Shown piece by piece: positions 10,130-21,425 of a stretch of 64,000 nt of DNA. The stretch spans positions 124,001 through 188,000 of the forward strand of contig NZ_VXCA01000012.1 of NCBI RefSeq assembly GCF_011369485.1. The letters are read 5' to 3'. The translations under genes were made by a program, and so were the position numbers. The stretch is from Pseudomonas atagonensis. Its GTDB lineage: Bacteria > Pseudomonadota > Gammaproteobacteria > Pseudomonadales > Pseudomonadaceae. The notes under the pieces were generated by a model. It worked only from the letters and a program-made list of their open reading frames with translations, did no database searches and was not told the DNA's origin. Position 1 is the stretch's first letter. Every line of letters starts with the position of its first letter.

Positions 10130-10223
10130 GAAGAGGTCAACGTCCTTATTTCAAATGCGAGAGGCGCGCCGTCATCCTCCCCGGCTCTCGCCCGGCGGTC
10201 AACCTGACACACCAACATGCTTT

Positions 10224-10312
10224 TGTGGGAGGGGGCTTGCTCCCGAAGGGGTCGTGTCAGTCTCCTCCTCGCTGAATGACACACCGCATTCGCGAGCAAG
10301 CCCGCTCCCACA
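10224..10312. repeat. REP inverted pair, copy 1 of a tandem
   Basis: TGTGGGAGGGGGCTTGCTCC on the left and GAGCAAGCCCGCTCCCACA on the right, with about 45 bases between. The spacer ends GCTGAATGACACACCGCATT, the same as in the next copy. It lies upstream of the MFS gene and beyond the 3' end of the acetyltransferase gene. Confidence 0.9.
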
Positions 10313-10353
10313 GTTGGACTGTGGTGTTCTTCAGGTTCGGCGGCGAAAGCTTT

Positions 10354-10441
10354 TGTGGGAGGGGGCTTGCTCCCGAAAGGGCCGTGTCAGTCGCAGCCTC
10401 GCTGAATGACACACCGCATTCGCGAGCAAGCCCGCTCTCAA
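10354..10441. repeat. REP inverted pair, copy 2 of a tandem
   Basis: A close direct repeat of 10224-10312 about 40 bases further on. The left arm is identical and the spacer differs at a few bases (GTCGCAGCC versus GTCTCCTCC). The right arm carries one change (GCTCTCA for GCTCCCA). This indicates a recent local duplication of a whole REPIN. Confidence 0.9.
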
Positions 10442-10459
10442 AGGTGATTGCTGGTGTTT

Positions 10460-10978
10460 TCAGGGGAGGGGCAGGTTCATTGCGCAGCGTCGTTCACCGG
10501 GGAAGCCTTGGGCGATTTCAGCTTGCAGGGCGCTCAGCAGATGTGGCGGCGTAGCCTGGCCGTTGAGCAGGGCGAACCCGAGGCGCTGATAGAACGGCGC
10601 ATTCCACGGCAGGCCACGGAAAGTGGTCAGGGTCACGGCGTGCAACTGCATTCGGCGCGCCTGTTCAATCGCCGCCAACACCAGCGCACGTCCCATGCCC
10701 TGTCCTTGAAAGTCCTGACTCACCGACAGCTCTTCAACATGCAATTGATCGTCGATGACCAGCGCGCGCAGAAACCCGGCCAATTGCCGGTCGGCACTTT
10801 CCACCACCCAAACGCACTTTTGCTCGATGGCCTGCACATGCTGTTCGACATCAGGAACTTCGGCGTCAGCGAGCCAAGTGAGGGCAGGATCGAGACGAAA
10901 CAGCTCAGCGGCCGAGCGTTCAATGGCGGGGAGGGCAGCCGCGTCAGCAGGGCTGGCGCGGCGGACGATGAAAGTCAT
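10460..10978 (-). CDS. GNAT family N-acetyltransferase
   Basis: A 172-residue acetyltransferase of the GNAT fold. The acetyl-CoA pyrophosphate-binding motif A reads QGQGMGRALV (Q/R-x-x-G-x-G/A), followed by the helix AAIEQARRM and the C-terminal APFYQRLGF motif. It acetylates an amine on a small molecule or protein; nothing here identifies the acceptor. ATG 10978 is chosen because ACAGGA lies 9 to 11 bases upstream and the product then starts at the first beta strand (MTFIVRRAS). It stands apart from the arn operon by only 36 bases and could be read through from it. Confidence 0.83.
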   Translation of the reverse strand: MTFIVRRASPADAAALPAIERSAAELFRLDPALTWLADAEVPDVEQHVQAIEQKCVWVVESADRQLAGFLRALVIDDQLHVEELSVSQDFQGQGMGRALVLAAIEQARRMQLHAVTLTTFRGLPWNAPFYQRLGFALLNGQATPPHLLSALQAEIAQGFPGERRCAMNLPLP

Positions 10979-11014
10979 GTGGTGAAAAATCCTGTCGTGC
11001 ACAAGCCCGACAGA

Positions 11015-12634
11015 TTACGGTTTCAGCCACAGCAGAACATAGTCGTTTTTATCAAAACGCCCACTGACCACCGGTTCCAGTATTTGCAGCGGCGTCCCCG
11101 CGAGCGCCTTGAAGTCATTGCGATCCATCATCAGCCACGCCGGGCCTTTGAGCGCTTCCAGCTCCTGCACGGTTTCGCTGAACTGCGGCTGCAGATCCTG
11201 TTCGAGGTTGACCATGAACTTGATGGCTTTGGCATCTTTGCCCATGCCGTGCAGCACCAGCGGCGCCGGGTTTTGTTGGACGTGGGCGAACGCTTCACGG
11301 CTGAAGGTGCGGGTGTCGTACATCTGCCGTTCCACCGGCTCAAACACCATTACATACACCGCCCACAGCGCCAGCACCGCGCTGAACGCCATGACCTCGG
11401 CACGCCAGCGCGGCCGCCACAGTCGCGACAACGCCAACAGTTGCAGTACGCCGAGCACGATCAACACACCTGCCAACCCGATCTGCAACTCGGGAACCCG
11501 CCGCCGTGCCACCAGCAATGCCACTAACAACAACCCCGGCGTCAGCAGCCACAGCCCTTGAATCACGCCGCGCAACCAGACGAACACGCGCCCGTGCGCC
11601 ACCTGAAACGGATACGCCGCAATGATCGCCGCCATCGGCAACATCGGCAGCAGATAACGCGCCTTCTTCGCCTGCGGGATCGACAGCCCGACCATCACGA
11701 TCAACCCCGCCGCCGCGCAATATTGCACCAGACGCAACGCCGGCCCGCGCTGTTGCGGCTTGCTCAGCCACGCGCAAGCCAACGCCAGCAAGGCCAACGG
11801 ATACGCCAGCGCATAGTTGCCCAGTGAACTGGTGAAGTAATACAACGAACCGCTGACACCCTCGCTGCCGTCCATGCGTCCCATGAACTGCATGCGAATC
11901 ACGTCCTGCATGAAAACCGCACCACCGCTGAGCTGCGCCAGCCACAACAGCAACCCGACGCACGCCACCAGCAATAGCGACGCCAGCCCACCGAACACCA
12001 GCAACCGCGACCACTGTCGATTGAGCAGGTAATAGCTGCAGAGCATCCCGGTCGGCACCACCAGCCCGATCGGCCCGCGAATGCCGAAACCGAGCAGCAG
12101 CAAGACAAAGATCAGCGGCCAGCGCCGTCCACCGCTGAAATGATCGTGGGCATAGCCGAGGTAGAACACCGCAAACGCTACCGCAGCGAGCATCAAGTCC
12201 TGGGACACCGCGCGCACTTCCGTGACGAAAGTGCCGGTGAGCATCAGCAGGGCAATGCTGAGCAACGCCCAGCGCCGCGAATACGGCGTCAGCAGCCGGT
12301 ACATCAACGCCACGATCACGGCCCCGGCGACAGCGCTCGGCGCCCATGCGGTGAAGGCGTTGACCGTGCCGAACGGCAGCGACAGCAGCCAGATAAACAA
12401 GGTCGAGACCGCCGAATAATCGGCGTACGGCTGACCGTAAGTGGTGGGGAACACGGTCGGCCCGTGGCGCAGCATTTCCTGCGCGAACAGCACAAAACGT
12501 GAATCAAAACCAATAGGAGCCTGCCCGTAGACCCCGGCAATGAACAATAAAAACGCCAGCAGCCCTGCGGTCAGGGACTGCCGGCGAATGGCAGCCGTCA
12601 GCGTAATCAAGCGACGTCGGACGCGTGTGGCCAC
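11015..12634 (-). CDS. GT39-type membrane glycosyltransferase at end of arn operon
   Basis: A 539-residue integral membrane protein with about twelve hydrophobic segments and a soluble C-terminal domain. The first periplasmic loop has the acidic FDSRF motif that corresponds to the DE motif of PMT/ArnT-like GT-C enzymes. It would transfer a sugar from a polyprenyl-phosphate donor on the periplasmic side. The gene overlaps the end of ugd by 28 bases, so it belongs to the arn transcript, although it is not one of the canonical arn genes. The GTG start at 12634 has a poor ribosome site, so translation is probably coupled to ugd; the exact start is uncertain. Confidence 0.78.
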   Translation of the reverse strand: MATRVRRRLITLTAAIRRQSLTAGLLAFLLFIAGVYGQAPIGFDSRFVLFAQEMLRHGPTVFPTTYGQPYADYSAVSTLFIWLLSLPFGTVNAFTAWAPSAVAGAVIVALMYRLLTPYSRRWALLSIALLMLTGTFVTEVRAVSQDLMLAAVAFAVFYLGYAHDHFSGGRRWPLIFVLLLLGFGIRGPIGLVVPTGMLCSYYLLNRQWSRLLVFGGLASLLLVACVGLLLWLAQLSGGAVFMQDVIRMQFMGRMDGSEGVSGSLYYFTSSLGNYALAYPLALLALACAWLSKPQQRGPALRLVQYCAAAGLIVMVGLSIPQAKKARYLLPMLPMAAIIAAYPFQVAHGRVFVWLRGVIQGLWLLTPGLLLVALLVARRRVPELQIGLAGVLIVLGVLQLLALSRLWRPRWRAEVMAFSAVLALWAVYVMVFEPVERQMYDTRTFSREAFAHVQQNPAPLVLHGMGKDAKAIKFMVNLEQDLQPQFSETVQELEALKGPAWLMMDRNDFKALAGTPLQILEPVVSGRFDKNDYVLLWLKP

Positions 12635-13986
12635 TGTTGCAGCGGGATCGGCAATTTGCGCGATTCACCACGACCCATCGGGAAGTAGTGGAAGCCGTTG
12701 CGCGCCAGACGCTCGGCGTCGTACAGGTTGCGCCCGTCGAAGATCACCGGGGTGTTGAGGCGCTGTTTGATCAGGTCGAAATCCGGCGCTTTGAACTGCT
12801 GCCATTCGGTGCAGATGATCAACGCGTCGGCACCCGGCAGTACCGATTCCGGCGTGCCCATCAGCATCAGTTTCGACTCGTCCGGGTAAAGGTTCTGGGT
12901 TTCCTGCATGGCTTCCGGGTCGAAGGCGCGCACGCTGGCGCCCGCCGCCCAAAGTTCTTCCAGCAGTACACGGCTCGGAGCGTCGCGCATGTCGTCGGTA
13001 TTCGGTTTGAAGGCAAGCCCCCACAGGGCGAAGGTCTTGCCGCGCAAGTCACCCTTGTAGAACGCGTTGATGCGCTCGAACAGCTTGTGTTTCTGCCGCT
13101 GATTAATCGCCTCGACCGCTTGCAGCAAGTCGCTGGAGCAGTGCGCTTCTTCGGCGCTGTGGATCAAGGCGCGCATGTCTTTGGGGAAGCACGAACCGCC
13201 ATAACCGCAGCCCGGGTAAATAAAGTGGTAGCCGATGCGCGTGTCGGCGCCGATGCCCTGACGCACGGACTCAATGTCGGCCCCGAGGTGTTCGGCGAGT
13301 TCGGCGATCTGGTTGATGAAGCTGATCTTGGTCGCCAGCATGCAGTTGGCGGCGTACTTGGTCAGCTCGGCGCTGCGAAGGTCCATGAACATGATGCGGT
13401 CATGGTTGCGGTTGAACGGCGAGTACAGGTCGCGCATGACATCGCGCACCTCATCGCCTTCGCAACCGATAACGATGCGATCCGGACGGCGGCAGTCAGC
13501 GACAGCCGAGCCTTCCTTGAGAAATTCCGGGTTGGAGACGATATCGAACTGCAGCAGGCGACCAACCTTGATCAAGGCCTTTTCGATGTGCGCGCGCAGG
13601 GTGTCGCCGGTGCCCACCGGTACGGTGGATTTTTCCACCAGAATCAGCGGCTGCTCGCGATGCCGGGCAATCGCGTCGCCCACCGACAGCACGTAACGCA
13701 GATCCGCCGACCCGTCTTCACGCGACGGTGTGCCGACCGCAATGAACGCGACCCGACCGTGCTGCACGGCGAGTTTTTCATCGGTGGTGAATTGCAGGCG
13801 TTTCGAATCCAGGCCTTCGCGCACCAGGCTGGCCAGCCCCGGTTCGAAGATGCTGACGTGGCCCTGACGCAACAGGTCGACCTTCTTCTGATCGACGTCC
13901 ATGCACACAACGTCATGGCCGACCTCGGCCAGTACTGCGGCCTGCACCAGACCGACATATCCGCTACCAAATACTGTGATTTTCAT
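12607..13986 (-). CDS. ugd: UDP-glucose 6-dehydrogenase
   Basis: A 459-residue UDP-sugar dehydrogenase. It has the N-terminal Rossmann motif FGSGYVGLV (residues 6-14), the EFLKEG motif, and the catalytic Cys in the [10 protein letters not shown] motif. It oxidises UDP-glucose to UDP-glucuronic acid with two NAD, supplying the substrate of ArnA. Its start codon overlaps the stop of arnF by 4 bases. Having ugd inside the arn operon is typical of Pseudomonas and makes aminoarabinose synthesis self-sufficient. Confidence 0.92.
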   Translation of the reverse strand: MKITVFGSGYVGLVQAAVLAEVGHDVVCMDVDQKKVDLLRQGHVSIFEPGLASLVREGLDSKRLQFTTDEKLAVQHGRVAFIAVGTPSREDGSADLRYVLSVGDAIARHREQPLILVEKSTVPVGTGDTLRAHIEKALIKVGRLLQFDIVSNPEFLKEGSAVADCRRPDRIVIGCEGDEVRDVMRDLYSPFNRNHDRIMFMDLRSAELTKYAANCMLATKISFINQIAELAEHLGADIESVRQGIGADTRIGYHFIYPGCGYGGSCFPKDMRALIHSAEEAHCSSDLLQAVEAINQRQKHKLFERINAFYKGDLRGKTFALWGLAFKPNTDDMRDAPSRVLLEELWAAGASVRAFDPEAMQETQNLYPDESKLMLMGTPESVLPGADALIICTEWQQFKAPDFDLIKQRLNTPVIFDGRNLYDAERLARNGFHYFPMGRGESRKLPIPLQQWPHASDVA

Positions 13987-14387
13987 GGAGCACTCCTGAA
14001 TTCGGGCGCACGAGCCGGACGAGTGTTGATGGTGATGACCCCGAGCATGACCAGCGCCACACCCAGCGATTTAGTGAAACTGAAGGATTCGTTGAACAGC
14101 GGCAGACTGGCCGCCAGCAGGTAGACCAGCGCGTAGCTGATGCTCAGCAGCGAATAGGCGCGGCCCAGCGGCAGATCGCGCAGGGCGGCGAGCCAGCAGA
14201 GCATCGACAGCGCGTAGGCGAAGATCGCCGCGATGACCACCGCCAGCGCCCGCAGGTCGAGACTGTCAAAGGTCAGCCAGTGCTCCGGCGCCGGCAGACG
14301 CGTCATGCTCCAGCGCATGCCCAGTTGCGCGGCGCTGACCAGCAACACGCTACCGAGGGCGAAGGTGATGCCACGGCGCGGGTTCAT
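13983..14387 (-). CDS. arnF: Undecaprenyl-phosphate-aminoarabinose flippase subunit ArnF
   Basis: A 134-residue protein with four hydrophobic helices, of the EmrE/SMR-like fold. Position directly after arnE and before ugd identifies it as ArnF, which with ArnE moves undecaprenyl-phosphate-L-Ara4N across the inner membrane. ATG 14387 overlaps the arnE stop by 4 bases (ATGA), which supports this start over the longer open frame to 14441. Confidence 0.88.
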   Translation of the reverse strand: MNPRRGITFALGSVLLVSAAQLGMRWSMTRLPAPEHWLTFDSLDLRALAVVIAAIFAYALSMLCWLAALRDLPLGRAYSLLSISYALVYLLAASLPLFNESFSFTKSLGVALVMLGVITINTRPARAPEFRSAP

Positions 14388-14728
14388 GATTGTTGCCCCA
14401 GCAGAACCACACCGCCGATCACCAGTGCCACGCCGAGCCAATGCTGGCGGTCGATGGGTTCATGGAAGACGAAGCGCGCGATCAGCGTGATCAGCACGAA
14501 ATTGAGGCTGAGCATCGGGTAGGCGATGCCCACTTCCAGACGCTGCAGCACCAACAGCCAGACCAACAGGCCGGAGCCGAGGGCGAATAACGCCAGCCAC
14601 AACCACGGCGAGCGCAGTTTGTCGGCCCAGGACGACTCGACACCGCGCCAGCTCTCCACGGCGTACTTTTGCGCCACCTGACCGAGGCAGGTCAGCAGGC
14701 AGGCGAGCAACAGCAGCAACAGGCTCAT
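14384..14728 (-). CDS. arnE: Undecaprenyl-phosphate-aminoarabinose flippase subunit ArnE
   Basis: A 114-residue SMR-like membrane protein with four helices, starting [17 protein letters not shown], the usual N-terminus of ArnE. It ends [12 protein letters not shown]. It forms the flippase with ArnF. The start at ATG 14728 overlaps the end of arnT by 4 bases, which fixes it; the frame remains open to 14881 but only within arnT. Confidence 0.88.
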   Translation of the reverse strand: MSLLLLLLACLLTCLGQVAQKYAVESWRGVESSWADKLRSPWLWLALFALGSGLLVWLLVLQRLEVGIAYPMLSLNFVLITLIARFVFHEPIDRQHWLGVALVIGGVVLLGQQS

Positions 14729-16377
14729 GACGCCTCCTTGGGAAGAATCATGATCACCAGATTGCCCTGTTCGTAACGGACGCCGTCCTTTGGCAGTCTG
14801 TCGATTTCGTCCAGTTCGTCCTGCCCCTTGACGCGCATCACCACGCCGACCGAACCGCTGCGGCGTGCTTCGCGCATCCACTGTTGAACCTGTTTGGTGT
14901 CAACCCGTTGCTGAATGCCGTCAGGATAAGCAAGGCCATATTTCAGTTCGCCTATCGTGTTGTACAACGCGACTTGCGGGCGTTTCAGCCGCCACGCCAG
15001 AGCCGACGCGGCGCCCAGGTCGTTGCTCAAAAGATGATCGGCCTGCGCCAGTTCAGTGACGTGATGCTTGATGAACTGATCCGGTGTCTTGTTGGCAATC
15101 ACCGATTTGGGCAATGCCGCCGGCAACAGCGCAATCAGCACCAGACTGCCAAAGGCCGGCGCCGCCCAGCACTGCAACGGCAGGAAGGCTTGCAACAGGT
15201 TGGCGATGATCCAGCCGATCAGAGCAATGAACACCAGCACCAGACTGTGCAGTTCGTGGTCGTAGATCGGCCGTTTCAATTGCACGTACACCAGCGCAAT
15301 CAGCACGACCACGCCGAGCAACAGGTTGAGCAAACCATTGATACTCAGTGCCCGGCCTTGTTCCAGACGCAAGCGATCGGCCAGCGCATTGCCCAGCAAC
15401 AACGCCATCGGCAACAGGCACGGCAGGATGTAGGTCGGCAGTTTGCCGTTGCTCAGGCTGAAGAACGCCAGCGGCATCAACAGCCACAGCAGCAGGAAAA
15501 CGATTTTTGACTGAGTACGGCTTTGCCATGCCTGCTTGAACGCCGTCGGTAACAGGCCGACCCACGGCAGACTGAACGCCACCAGCAGCGGCAGGTAAAA
15601 CCACCAAGGCGCATCGTGCTGGGCATCGTCACCGGCAAACCGACGGATGTGTTCGTGCCAGAAGAAGAACCGCCAGTAGTCCGGCTCCTGCGCATGCACG
15701 GCCAGCGCCCACGGCAGGCTGACGATGATCGCCACGGCAATCGCCACCGGGCCGTACAGCAGCAGTTCACGCCAGCGTTTTTGCCAAAGCATCCACGGCA
15801 AGGCGATCAGCACCGGCAACAACCAGGCAAGGAACCCCTTGGTCATGAAGCCCATGCCGCAGGCCAGCCCCAGCACCGCCCACGCGGCCATGCGTTTGCC
15901 ACTGGTTTGACTGTCGACGGCAAACCACAGCGCCACCAGACTCAGGTTGACCCAAAAGGTGAATTGCGGATCGAGGTTGGCGTAGCCCGACTGACCGGCC
16001 ACCACGGTGAAACTCATGTAGAGCAGGGCGCAGACGAAGCTCTTGCGCGGATCGTTCCACAAGCGCCGGGCGACCAGGTAACAGAGCAATACGCTCAAAC
16101 CGCTGCTCAACGCCGAAGCGAAGCGCACGCCAAACAGGTTCTGCCCGAACAGTTCCTGCCCCAGCGCGATCATCCAGTAACCGGCAATCGGCTTCTCGAA
16201 ATAGCGCAGGCTCATGAAGTGCGGCGACACCCAGTTGCCGCTCAGCAGCATGTCCTGGCTGATCTGCGCGTAGCGGGTCTCGTCGGGAATCCACAAGCCA
16301 TGGCTGCCCAGCGGCAGCAGATAAGCCAGCAGACAGATCGCCAACAGCAGCAGCGGCATTGTCCAGCGTTTAGTCAT
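14725..16377 (-). CDS. arnT: Aminoarabinose transferase ArnT (operon copy)
   Basis: A 550-residue GT-C glycosyltransferase that attaches L-Ara4N to lipid A phosphates on the periplasmic face of the inner membrane. The first loop has the conserved [11 protein letters not shown] with the acidic catalytic pair, followed by [11 protein letters not shown]. Further on are [11 protein letters not shown] and [12 protein letters not shown]. About twelve membrane helices precede the C-terminal periplasmic domain. ATG 16377 overlaps the arnD stop by 4 bases. A second, similar gene occurs at 27143. Confidence 0.93.
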   Translation of the reverse strand: MTKRWTMPLLLLAICLLAYLLPLGSHGLWIPDETRYAQISQDMLLSGNWVSPHFMSLRYFEKPIAGYWMIALGQELFGQNLFGVRFASALSSGLSVLLCYLVARRLWNDPRKSFVCALLYMSFTVVAGQSGYANLDPQFTFWVNLSLVALWFAVDSQTSGKRMAAWAVLGLACGMGFMTKGFLAWLLPVLIALPWMLWQKRWRELLLYGPVAIAVAIIVSLPWALAVHAQEPDYWRFFFWHEHIRRFAGDDAQHDAPWWFYLPLLVAFSLPWVGLLPTAFKQAWQSRTQSKIVFLLLWLLMPLAFFSLSNGKLPTYILPCLLPMALLLGNALADRLRLEQGRALSINGLLNLLLGVVVLIALVYVQLKRPIYDHELHSLVLVFIALIGWIIANLLQAFLPLQCWAAPAFGSLVLIALLPAALPKSVIANKTPDQFIKHHVTELAQADHLLSNDLGAASALAWRLKRPQVALYNTIGELKYGLAYPDGIQQRVDTKQVQQWMREARRSGSVGVVMRVKGQDELDEIDRLPKDGVRYEQGNLVIMILPKEAS

Positions 16378-17258
16378 GCGCCTTGCACTCCCAGCCAGCC
16401 TTCGCGGCCGTCGAGGGCGCCGCGCTGAACGCGACCCACGGGCAAGCTGTTGAAGAATTCGGGCAACAAGTCGCCCAGCGGAGTGAAGTCGATGTTGCGC
16501 TGGCGTGCATCGACCAGCAGTTGACGAAAGTCCTGAGCCATCAGAATCCCTTCTACTTCGGCATGAATGGTGTAGACGTTGAGTTTTTCCGGGCAAAAGC
16601 GATCGAGGATGAACGCGTTGAAGTCTGGCGCCGCCACCGTCGGGCCAACGACTTCGTCGAAGGTCGGCAAGTCCACTGGAATCTGTGGCGTGCCCGGCGT
16701 GCCGTCAGCCAGCAGCGGACGGAACATCCGCGAGCCACGGCAATCGCTGTTGTAGCGAAAGCCGAAGGCTTGCTTGGCCTCGATCACGCGTTCGTCGGCA
16801 CGCCAGCCAGCGGCGGCCGAACACTCGACTTTGGCGCCAAGAATGTCGCTCAAGGTGTCGACGCCCTGGCGGATCTGCTCGATCAGTTGCATCTCGTTCC
16901 AGCGCCCGGCATTGGCCTGCCAGCCGTGGTGATCCCAGGCGTGCAGGCCGACCTCATGCCCGGCGTCCCGGGCCTGACGCATCAGGTGCCCGAGTTCGCG
17001 GCCAATCGGTTTGCCCGGCCACGCGGTACCGGCCAGCAGAATGTCCCAGCCATACAGGCCGGCGGCGTTGGAGCGGAGCATCTTCCAGAGGAACTGCGGG
17101 CGAATCAGGCGCCACAGATGCCGGCCCATGTTGTCGGGGCCGACACTGAAGAAGAACGTTGCCTTGATCTGCGCCTCGTCGAGCATTTCCAGCAGCCGCG
17201 GCACACCTTCACGGGTGCCGCGAAACGTATCGACATCGATGCGTAGACCGGCCTGCAT
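16374..17258 (-). CDS. arnD: 4-deoxy-4-formamido-L-arabinose-phosphoundecaprenol deformylase ArnD
   Basis: A 294-residue NodB-type polysaccharide deacetylase family protein. The start of the catalytic domain ([17 protein letters not shown]) supplies the Asp-Asp-type metal and base residues, and HAWDHHGW provides the HxxxH-like metal site. It removes the formyl group from undecaprenyl-phosphate-L-Ara4FN. The ATG at 17258 shares one base with the stop of arnA, so translation is coupled. The TTG one codon upstream is not needed. Confidence 0.92.
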   Translation of the reverse strand: MQAGLRIDVDTFRGTREGVPRLLEMLDEAQIKATFFFSVGPDNMGRHLWRLIRPQFLWKMLRSNAAGLYGWDILLAGTAWPGKPIGRELGHLMRQARDAGHEVGLHAWDHHGWQANAGRWNEMQLIEQIRQGVDTLSDILGAKVECSAAAGWRADERVIEAKQAFGFRYNSDCRGSRMFRPLLADGTPGTPQIPVDLPTFDEVVGPTVAAPDFNAFILDRFCPEKLNVYTIHAEVEGILMAQDFRQLLVDARQRNIDFTPLGDLLPEFFNSLPVGRVQRGALDGREGWLGVQGA

Positions 17259-19249
17259 CAACGCTTGTCCGCGATTTCGAGCATGGCTTCACGCAAGAAG
17301 AAGTCGAGCGTATTGCCGATGGTCTCGCGCATTTCCACGGTCGGCGTCCAGTCCAGCAGGCGCTTGGCGTTGGCAATGCTCGGTTTGCGGTGCTCGACGT
17401 CCTGGTAACCGGCGCCGTAGAACGCCTTGCTCTCGACGTCGCGGAAACCGGCGAACGGCGGGAAGTTGTCGCGCAGCGGGTGCGCTTCGAACTGGCGCAG
17501 CAACTCTTCGCCCAACTGGCGGATGCTGGCTTCGTTGTCCGGGTTGCCGATGTTGATGATCTGGCCGTTGCAGACGTCGTTGTCGTTATCGATGATCCGC
17601 GCCAGTGCCTCGACGCCGTCAGCGATGTCGGTGAAGCAGCGTTTCTGCTCGCCGCCATCGAACAGGCGAATCGGCGTGCCTTCCACCAGGTTGAGGATCA
17701 GTTGAGTGATTGCGCGGGAACTGCCGATGCGCGCCGAATCCAGACGATCAAGGCGCGGACCCATCCAGTTGAACGGACGGAACAGGGTGAAATTCAGACC
17801 CTTGGCGCCGTACGCCCAGATGACCCGGTCGAGCAGTTGCTTGGACACGGAGTAGATCCAGCGCTGCTTGTTGATCGGGCCGACGATCAGGTTGGAGGTG
17901 TCTTCGTCGAAGTTCTTGTCCTGGCACATGCCATAGACTTCCGAGGTCGACGGGAAGATCACGCGCTTGTTGTACTTGACGCAGTAGCGCACCAGTTTCA
18001 GGTTTTCTTCGAAGTCGAGTTCGAACACCCGCAGCGGGTTACGGGTGTATTCGATCGGCGTGGCGATGGCCACCAGCGGCAGCACCACGTCGCACTTCTT
18101 GATGTGGTATTCGATCCACTCGGAGTGAATGCTGATGTCGCCTTCGACGAAGTGGAAGCGCGGATGGCTACGCAGACGCTCGATGGCATCGGAGCCGATA
18201 TCCAGACCATAAACTTCATAGCGATCATCACGCAGCAGACGCTCGGACAGGTGATTGCCGATGAAGCCGTTGACGCCGAGGATCAGCACGCGCGTGCGAC
18301 GTGGGCCACGGCCGGATTCGGCGCCGCGCAGCAGCGAGCCGTCGACCAGACCGAGTTCGTTGGCCAGTTGCGGGCCACTCAGGAACAGACCGTTGTCATT
18401 GCGCTGACCGGACAGAATCACCAGCGAATCTTCACCGCAGGCAATACGCAGCGGATCGACGCTGATGACCCGGCCCGGAGCCTGACCTTCATTGCCTTTG
18501 ACGACTTCGGCGCTCCAGACAATCAACTTGTGCTCGCCCACGGCGCAGAAAGCGCCCGGATATGGCTGAGTTACGGCGCGAACCAGATTGAACAGTTGCT
18601 CGGCGGGTTGCGCCCAGACCAGTTTGCCGTCGGCTGCGGTGCGACGACCGAATACCGTGGCCTGGCTGTCGTCCTGCGCGGTTTCGCTGATCTTGCCTTG
18701 CAGCATGGCCGGCAGGGTGTCGCGCAGCAGATTGGCAGCGGCGTTACGCAGCTTGCCGTGCAGGCTCAACGCGGTGTCGCTGCGCTCGATAGCCACGCGC
18801 TGCTGGGCGACGATGGCGCCGGCATCGGCACGTTTGACCATGCGGTGCAGGGTCACGCCGGTTTCGGTTTCACCGTTGACCAGCACCCAGTTGGCCGGTG
18901 CGCGACCACGGTAGCGCGGCAGCAACGAGCCGTGCAGGTTGAACGCTCCTTTTTTCGCGGTGGCCAGCAGCGGCTCGCTCAGCAGGTTGCGGTAGTAGAA
19001 GGAGAAAATGTAATCCGGGTCGAGCTTGGCAATGCGCTCGATCCACAGCGGGTGGTTGGCGTCTTCCGGCGCGTGCACCGGGATGCCCTTGGTTGCGCAC
19101 AGTTGCGCGACCGAGGCGTAGAAAGCGTTCTCTTTCGGATCATCAGCGTGAGTGAACACCGCCGCGATGTCGTAGCCACTGTCGAGCAGGGCTTGAATGC
19201 CGGCGCAGCCAATATCGTGGTAAGCGAAGACAACAGTTTTTGCACTCAT
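17258..19249 (-). CDS. arnA: Bifunctional UDP-glucuronate decarboxylase / UDP-Ara4N formyltransferase ArnA
   Basis: A 663-residue fusion protein of full length. The N-terminal 300 residues are a formyltransferase with [18 protein letters not shown], which contains the conserved Asn and His of the active site. The C-terminal half starts at [14 protein letters not shown], a Rossmann motif, and has the dehydrogenase signature STSEVYG followed by YSVSKQLLD. It oxidatively decarboxylates UDP-glucuronate to the 4-keto sugar and later formylates UDP-L-Ara4N. Start and stop overlap the neighbouring arn genes. Confidence 0.95.
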   Translation of the reverse strand: MSAKTVVFAYHDIGCAGIQALLDSGYDIAAVFTHADDPKENAFYASVAQLCATKGIPVHAPEDANHPLWIERIAKLDPDYIFSFYYRNLLSEPLLATAKKGAFNLHGSLLPRYRGRAPANWVLVNGETETGVTLHRMVKRADAGAIVAQQRVAIERSDTALSLHGKLRNAAANLLRDTLPAMLQGKISETAQDDSQATVFGRRTAADGKLVWAQPAEQLFNLVRAVTQPYPGAFCAVGEHKLIVWSAEVVKGNEGQAPGRVISVDPLRIACGEDSLVILSGQRNDNGLFLSGPQLANELGLVDGSLLRGAESGRGPRRTRVLILGVNGFIGNHLSERLLRDDRYEVYGLDIGSDAIERLRSHPRFHFVEGDISIHSEWIEYHIKKCDVVLPLVAIATPIEYTRNPLRVFELDFEENLKLVRYCVKYNKRVIFPSTSEVYGMCQDKNFDEDTSNLIVGPINKQRWIYSVSKQLLDRVIWAYGAKGLNFTLFRPFNWMGPRLDRLDSARIGSSRAITQLILNLVEGTPIRLFDGGEQKRCFTDIADGVEALARIIDNDNDVCNGQIINIGNPDNEASIRQLGEELLRQFEAHPLRDNFPPFAGFRDVESKAFYGAGYQDVEHRKPSIANAKRLLDWTPTVEMRETIGNTLDFFLREAMLEIADKR

Positions 19250-20280
19250 GAGAGAACCTGACCAGTAGTAGAAGTTGTAGAAGCTGTAGAGGAAAGACCA
19301 TCAACGGTGACCGCAGGCGCCGGTTCGGCCGGGTGGCTGCGCAGCACCTTTTCAATGAAGAAACGCGGGCGGGCGCGCACGTCGCTGTACATGCGTCCCA
19401 GGTACTCGCCGAGCAGGCCCATGCCGATGAATTGGCCGCCGGTAAACACGAACAGCACCGCGAACAGCACGAACATGCCGTCACCGGCCCAGCCGGAACC
19501 GAAGGCCAGGCGCATGACGATCAGCGCGAAAGCAAACAGCAACCCAAGCCCGGCCATGGTGAAACCGACGATGCTCAGCAAACGCAGCGGCGTGGTGGTC
19601 ATGCAGGTGATCAGGTCGAACATCAGGTTGATCAAGCGCATCGGGCTGTACTTCGAATCACCGTGCTCACGCTCGGCGTGGGCAACGACGATTTCGGTGG
19701 TGTGGCGGGCGAAGCTGTTGGCCAGAATCGGGATAAAGGTGCTGCGCTCACGGCAGGCGAGCATCGCGTCGATGATCGTGCGTCGGTAAGCGCGAAGCAT
19801 GCAGCCGTAGTCGCTCATGGCGACGCCGGTGGAGCGCTGCACGGCGAGGTTGATCAGTTTCGACGGGTAGCGGCGCAGCGCCGAATCCTGGCGATTGCCG
19901 CGCACGGTGCCGACCACGTCGTAGCCTTTTTCGGCTTCGGCGACCAGCCGCGGGATTTCTTCCGGCGGGTTCTGCAGGTCGGCGTCGAGGGTAATCACCA
20001 CGTCGCCCTTGCATTGTTCGAACCCGGCCATGATCGCCGCGTGCTGGCCGTAGTTGCGGTTGAGGATCACCGCGACAAACGGGCTGTCTTCGCGGCTCGC
20101 GGCTTCTTCCAGCAGATTGGCGGACTCGTCACGGCTGCCGTCGTCGACGAGGACGATTTCGTAGTCGTGGCGCAGCATCCGGCACGCCGCTTCAGTGCGG
20201 CGCAACAGTTCCGGCAGGCTGTCCTGTTCGTTGTAGACCGGGATGACGATCGACACACAACGGATTGGGTAAGGTTTCAC
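19246..20280 (-). CDS. arnC: Undecaprenyl-phosphate Ara4FN transferase ArnC
   Basis: A 344-residue GT2 glycosyltransferase. It begins with the family A fold ([18 protein letters not shown]) and has the [12 protein letters not shown] motif that binds UDP-sugar and metal. Two hydrophobic segments near the C-terminus (about residues 230-290) anchor it to the inner membrane. It moves Ara4-formyl-N from UDP to undecaprenyl phosphate. Its ATG overlaps the arnB stop by 4 bases. Confidence 0.94.
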   Translation of the reverse strand: MKPYPIRCVSIVIPVYNEQDSLPELLRRTEAACRMLRHDYEIVLVDDGSRDESANLLEEAASREDSPFVAVILNRNYGQHAAIMAGFEQCKGDVVITLDADLQNPPEEIPRLVAEAEKGYDVVGTVRGNRQDSALRRYPSKLINLAVQRSTGVAMSDYGCMLRAYRRTIIDAMLACRERSTFIPILANSFARHTTEIVVAHAEREHGDSKYSPMRLINLMFDLITCMTTTPLRLLSIVGFTMAGLGLLFAFALIVMRLAFGSGWAGDGMFVLFAVLFVFTGGQFIGMGLLGEYLGRMYSDVRARPRFFIEKVLRSHPAEPAPAVTVDGLSSTASTTSTTGQVLS

Positions 20281-21425
20281 GGGCGTTTGTCCATAAGGGT
20301 GGCGATGGCGCCGACCACGCGATCAAGGTCCTGATCGGTCATGTCGGGGAACAACGGAATCGAGCACAGCCGCGCCGAGTTCCATTCGGTGTTGGGCAGA
20401 TACAGATCGGGGTCACGCTGGCGGTACCAGGTATGCAGGTGGGTGGCGATGAAATGGATGCCGGTGCCGATGCCCTGATCCTGCAAACCCTTCATGAAGG
20501 CTTCGCGATCCATACCGCAACGCTCGCTGTCGATGCGCAGGATGAACAGGTGCCAGGCGTGTGTTTGCGCGTAGGCAGGCACGGCCAGCGGTTGCACCGG
20601 CAGGCCTTCGAGTTTTTGCCGGTAGGCGGCAGCCAGCTCGGTGCGGCGCGCGTTGATTGCGTCCAGACGCTCCAGTTGCACCAAAGCAATCGCCGCATTG
20701 ATGTCGGCCAGGTTGTATTTGAAACCCGGCTGCATGACCTGCGCCTGTGGCTTGCGCCCGCCGGTGAGGCGGTCGTAGGCGTCAACGCCCAGACCATGAA
20801 ACTTGAGCATGCGCACACGACTGGCCAGCGCTTCGTCATCGGTAACGAACATCGCGCCTTCGGCGCAGGTCATGTTCTTGATCGCGTGAAAGGAGAAAAT
20901 CGCCGTGCCTTGAGCGCCGACGTGACGGCCCTTGTAGCGGGTGCCGGCGGCGTGGGCGGCGTCTTCAATGACGGCGATACCGTGCTTGTCGGCCAGCGCG
21001 TACAACGGATCAAGATCGAAAGCGGCGCCGGCGTAATGCACCGGAATGATTGCTTTGGTGCGCGGGGTGATGGCGGCTTCGATGCGCGCGGCGTCGGTCA
21101 TCAGGGTGTCGCGGTCGACGTCGACAAACACCGGCGTGGCGCCAATCAGCGAGATCATGTTGGCGGTCGAGACCCAAGTCTGCGACGGCGTGATGACTTC
21201 GTCGCCGGGGCCAATGCCCAGCGCCAACAGGGTGATGTGCATGCCACCGGTGGCCGAGGACAAGGCCACGGCATGCCGGCAACCCACGTACTGCGCAAAT
21301 TGTTCTTCGAGTGCCTGGTTTTTCGGCCCGGTAGTGATCCAGCCTGAACGCAATACTTGCTCTACGGCTGCAATTTCTTCGTCGCCGATACTGGGGCGAG
21401 AGAAGGGGAGAAACGCCTGACTCAT
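20277..21425 (-). CDS. arnB: UDP-4-keto-pentose aminotransferase ArnB
   Basis: A 382-residue DegT/DnrJ/EryC1 family PLP enzyme. The PLP lysine sits in [15 protein letters not shown] and the cofactor loop in [10 protein letters not shown] and [10 protein letters not shown]. It transfers the amino group of glutamate to UDP-4-keto-arabinose, giving UDP-L-Ara4N. It is the first gene of the operon. The start at ATG 21425 has GAGGTG 6 bases upstream; an in-frame codon two residues earlier lacks support. Confidence 0.94.
   Translation of the reverse strand: MSQAFLPFSRPSIGDEEIAAVEQVLRSGWITTGPKNQALEEQFAQYVGCRHAVALSSATGGMHITLLALGIGPGDEVITPSQTWVSTANMISLIGATPVFVDVDRDTLMTDAARIEAAITPRTKAIIPVHYAGAAFDLDPLYALADKHGIAVIEDAAHAAGTRYKGRHVGAQGTAIFSFHAIKNMTCAEGAMFVTDDEALASRVRMLKFHGLGVDAYDRLTGGRKPQAQVMQPGFKYNLADINAAIALVQLERLDAINARRTELAAAYRQKLEGLPVQPLAVPAYAQTHAWHLFILRIDSERCGMDREAFMKGLQDQGIGTGIHFIATHLHTWYRQRDPDLYLPNTEWNSARLCSIPLFPDMTDQDLDRVVGAIATLMDKRP

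Noticed and set aside
10130..10459. CRISPR array, suggested by regularly spaced repeats
   Set aside because: The units are two REP inverted pairs with palindromic arms and near-identical spacers, and there are no cas genes.
17390..19261. A 623-codon + strand frame
   Set aside because: It is the mirror of arnA, with no recognisable domain or ribosome site.
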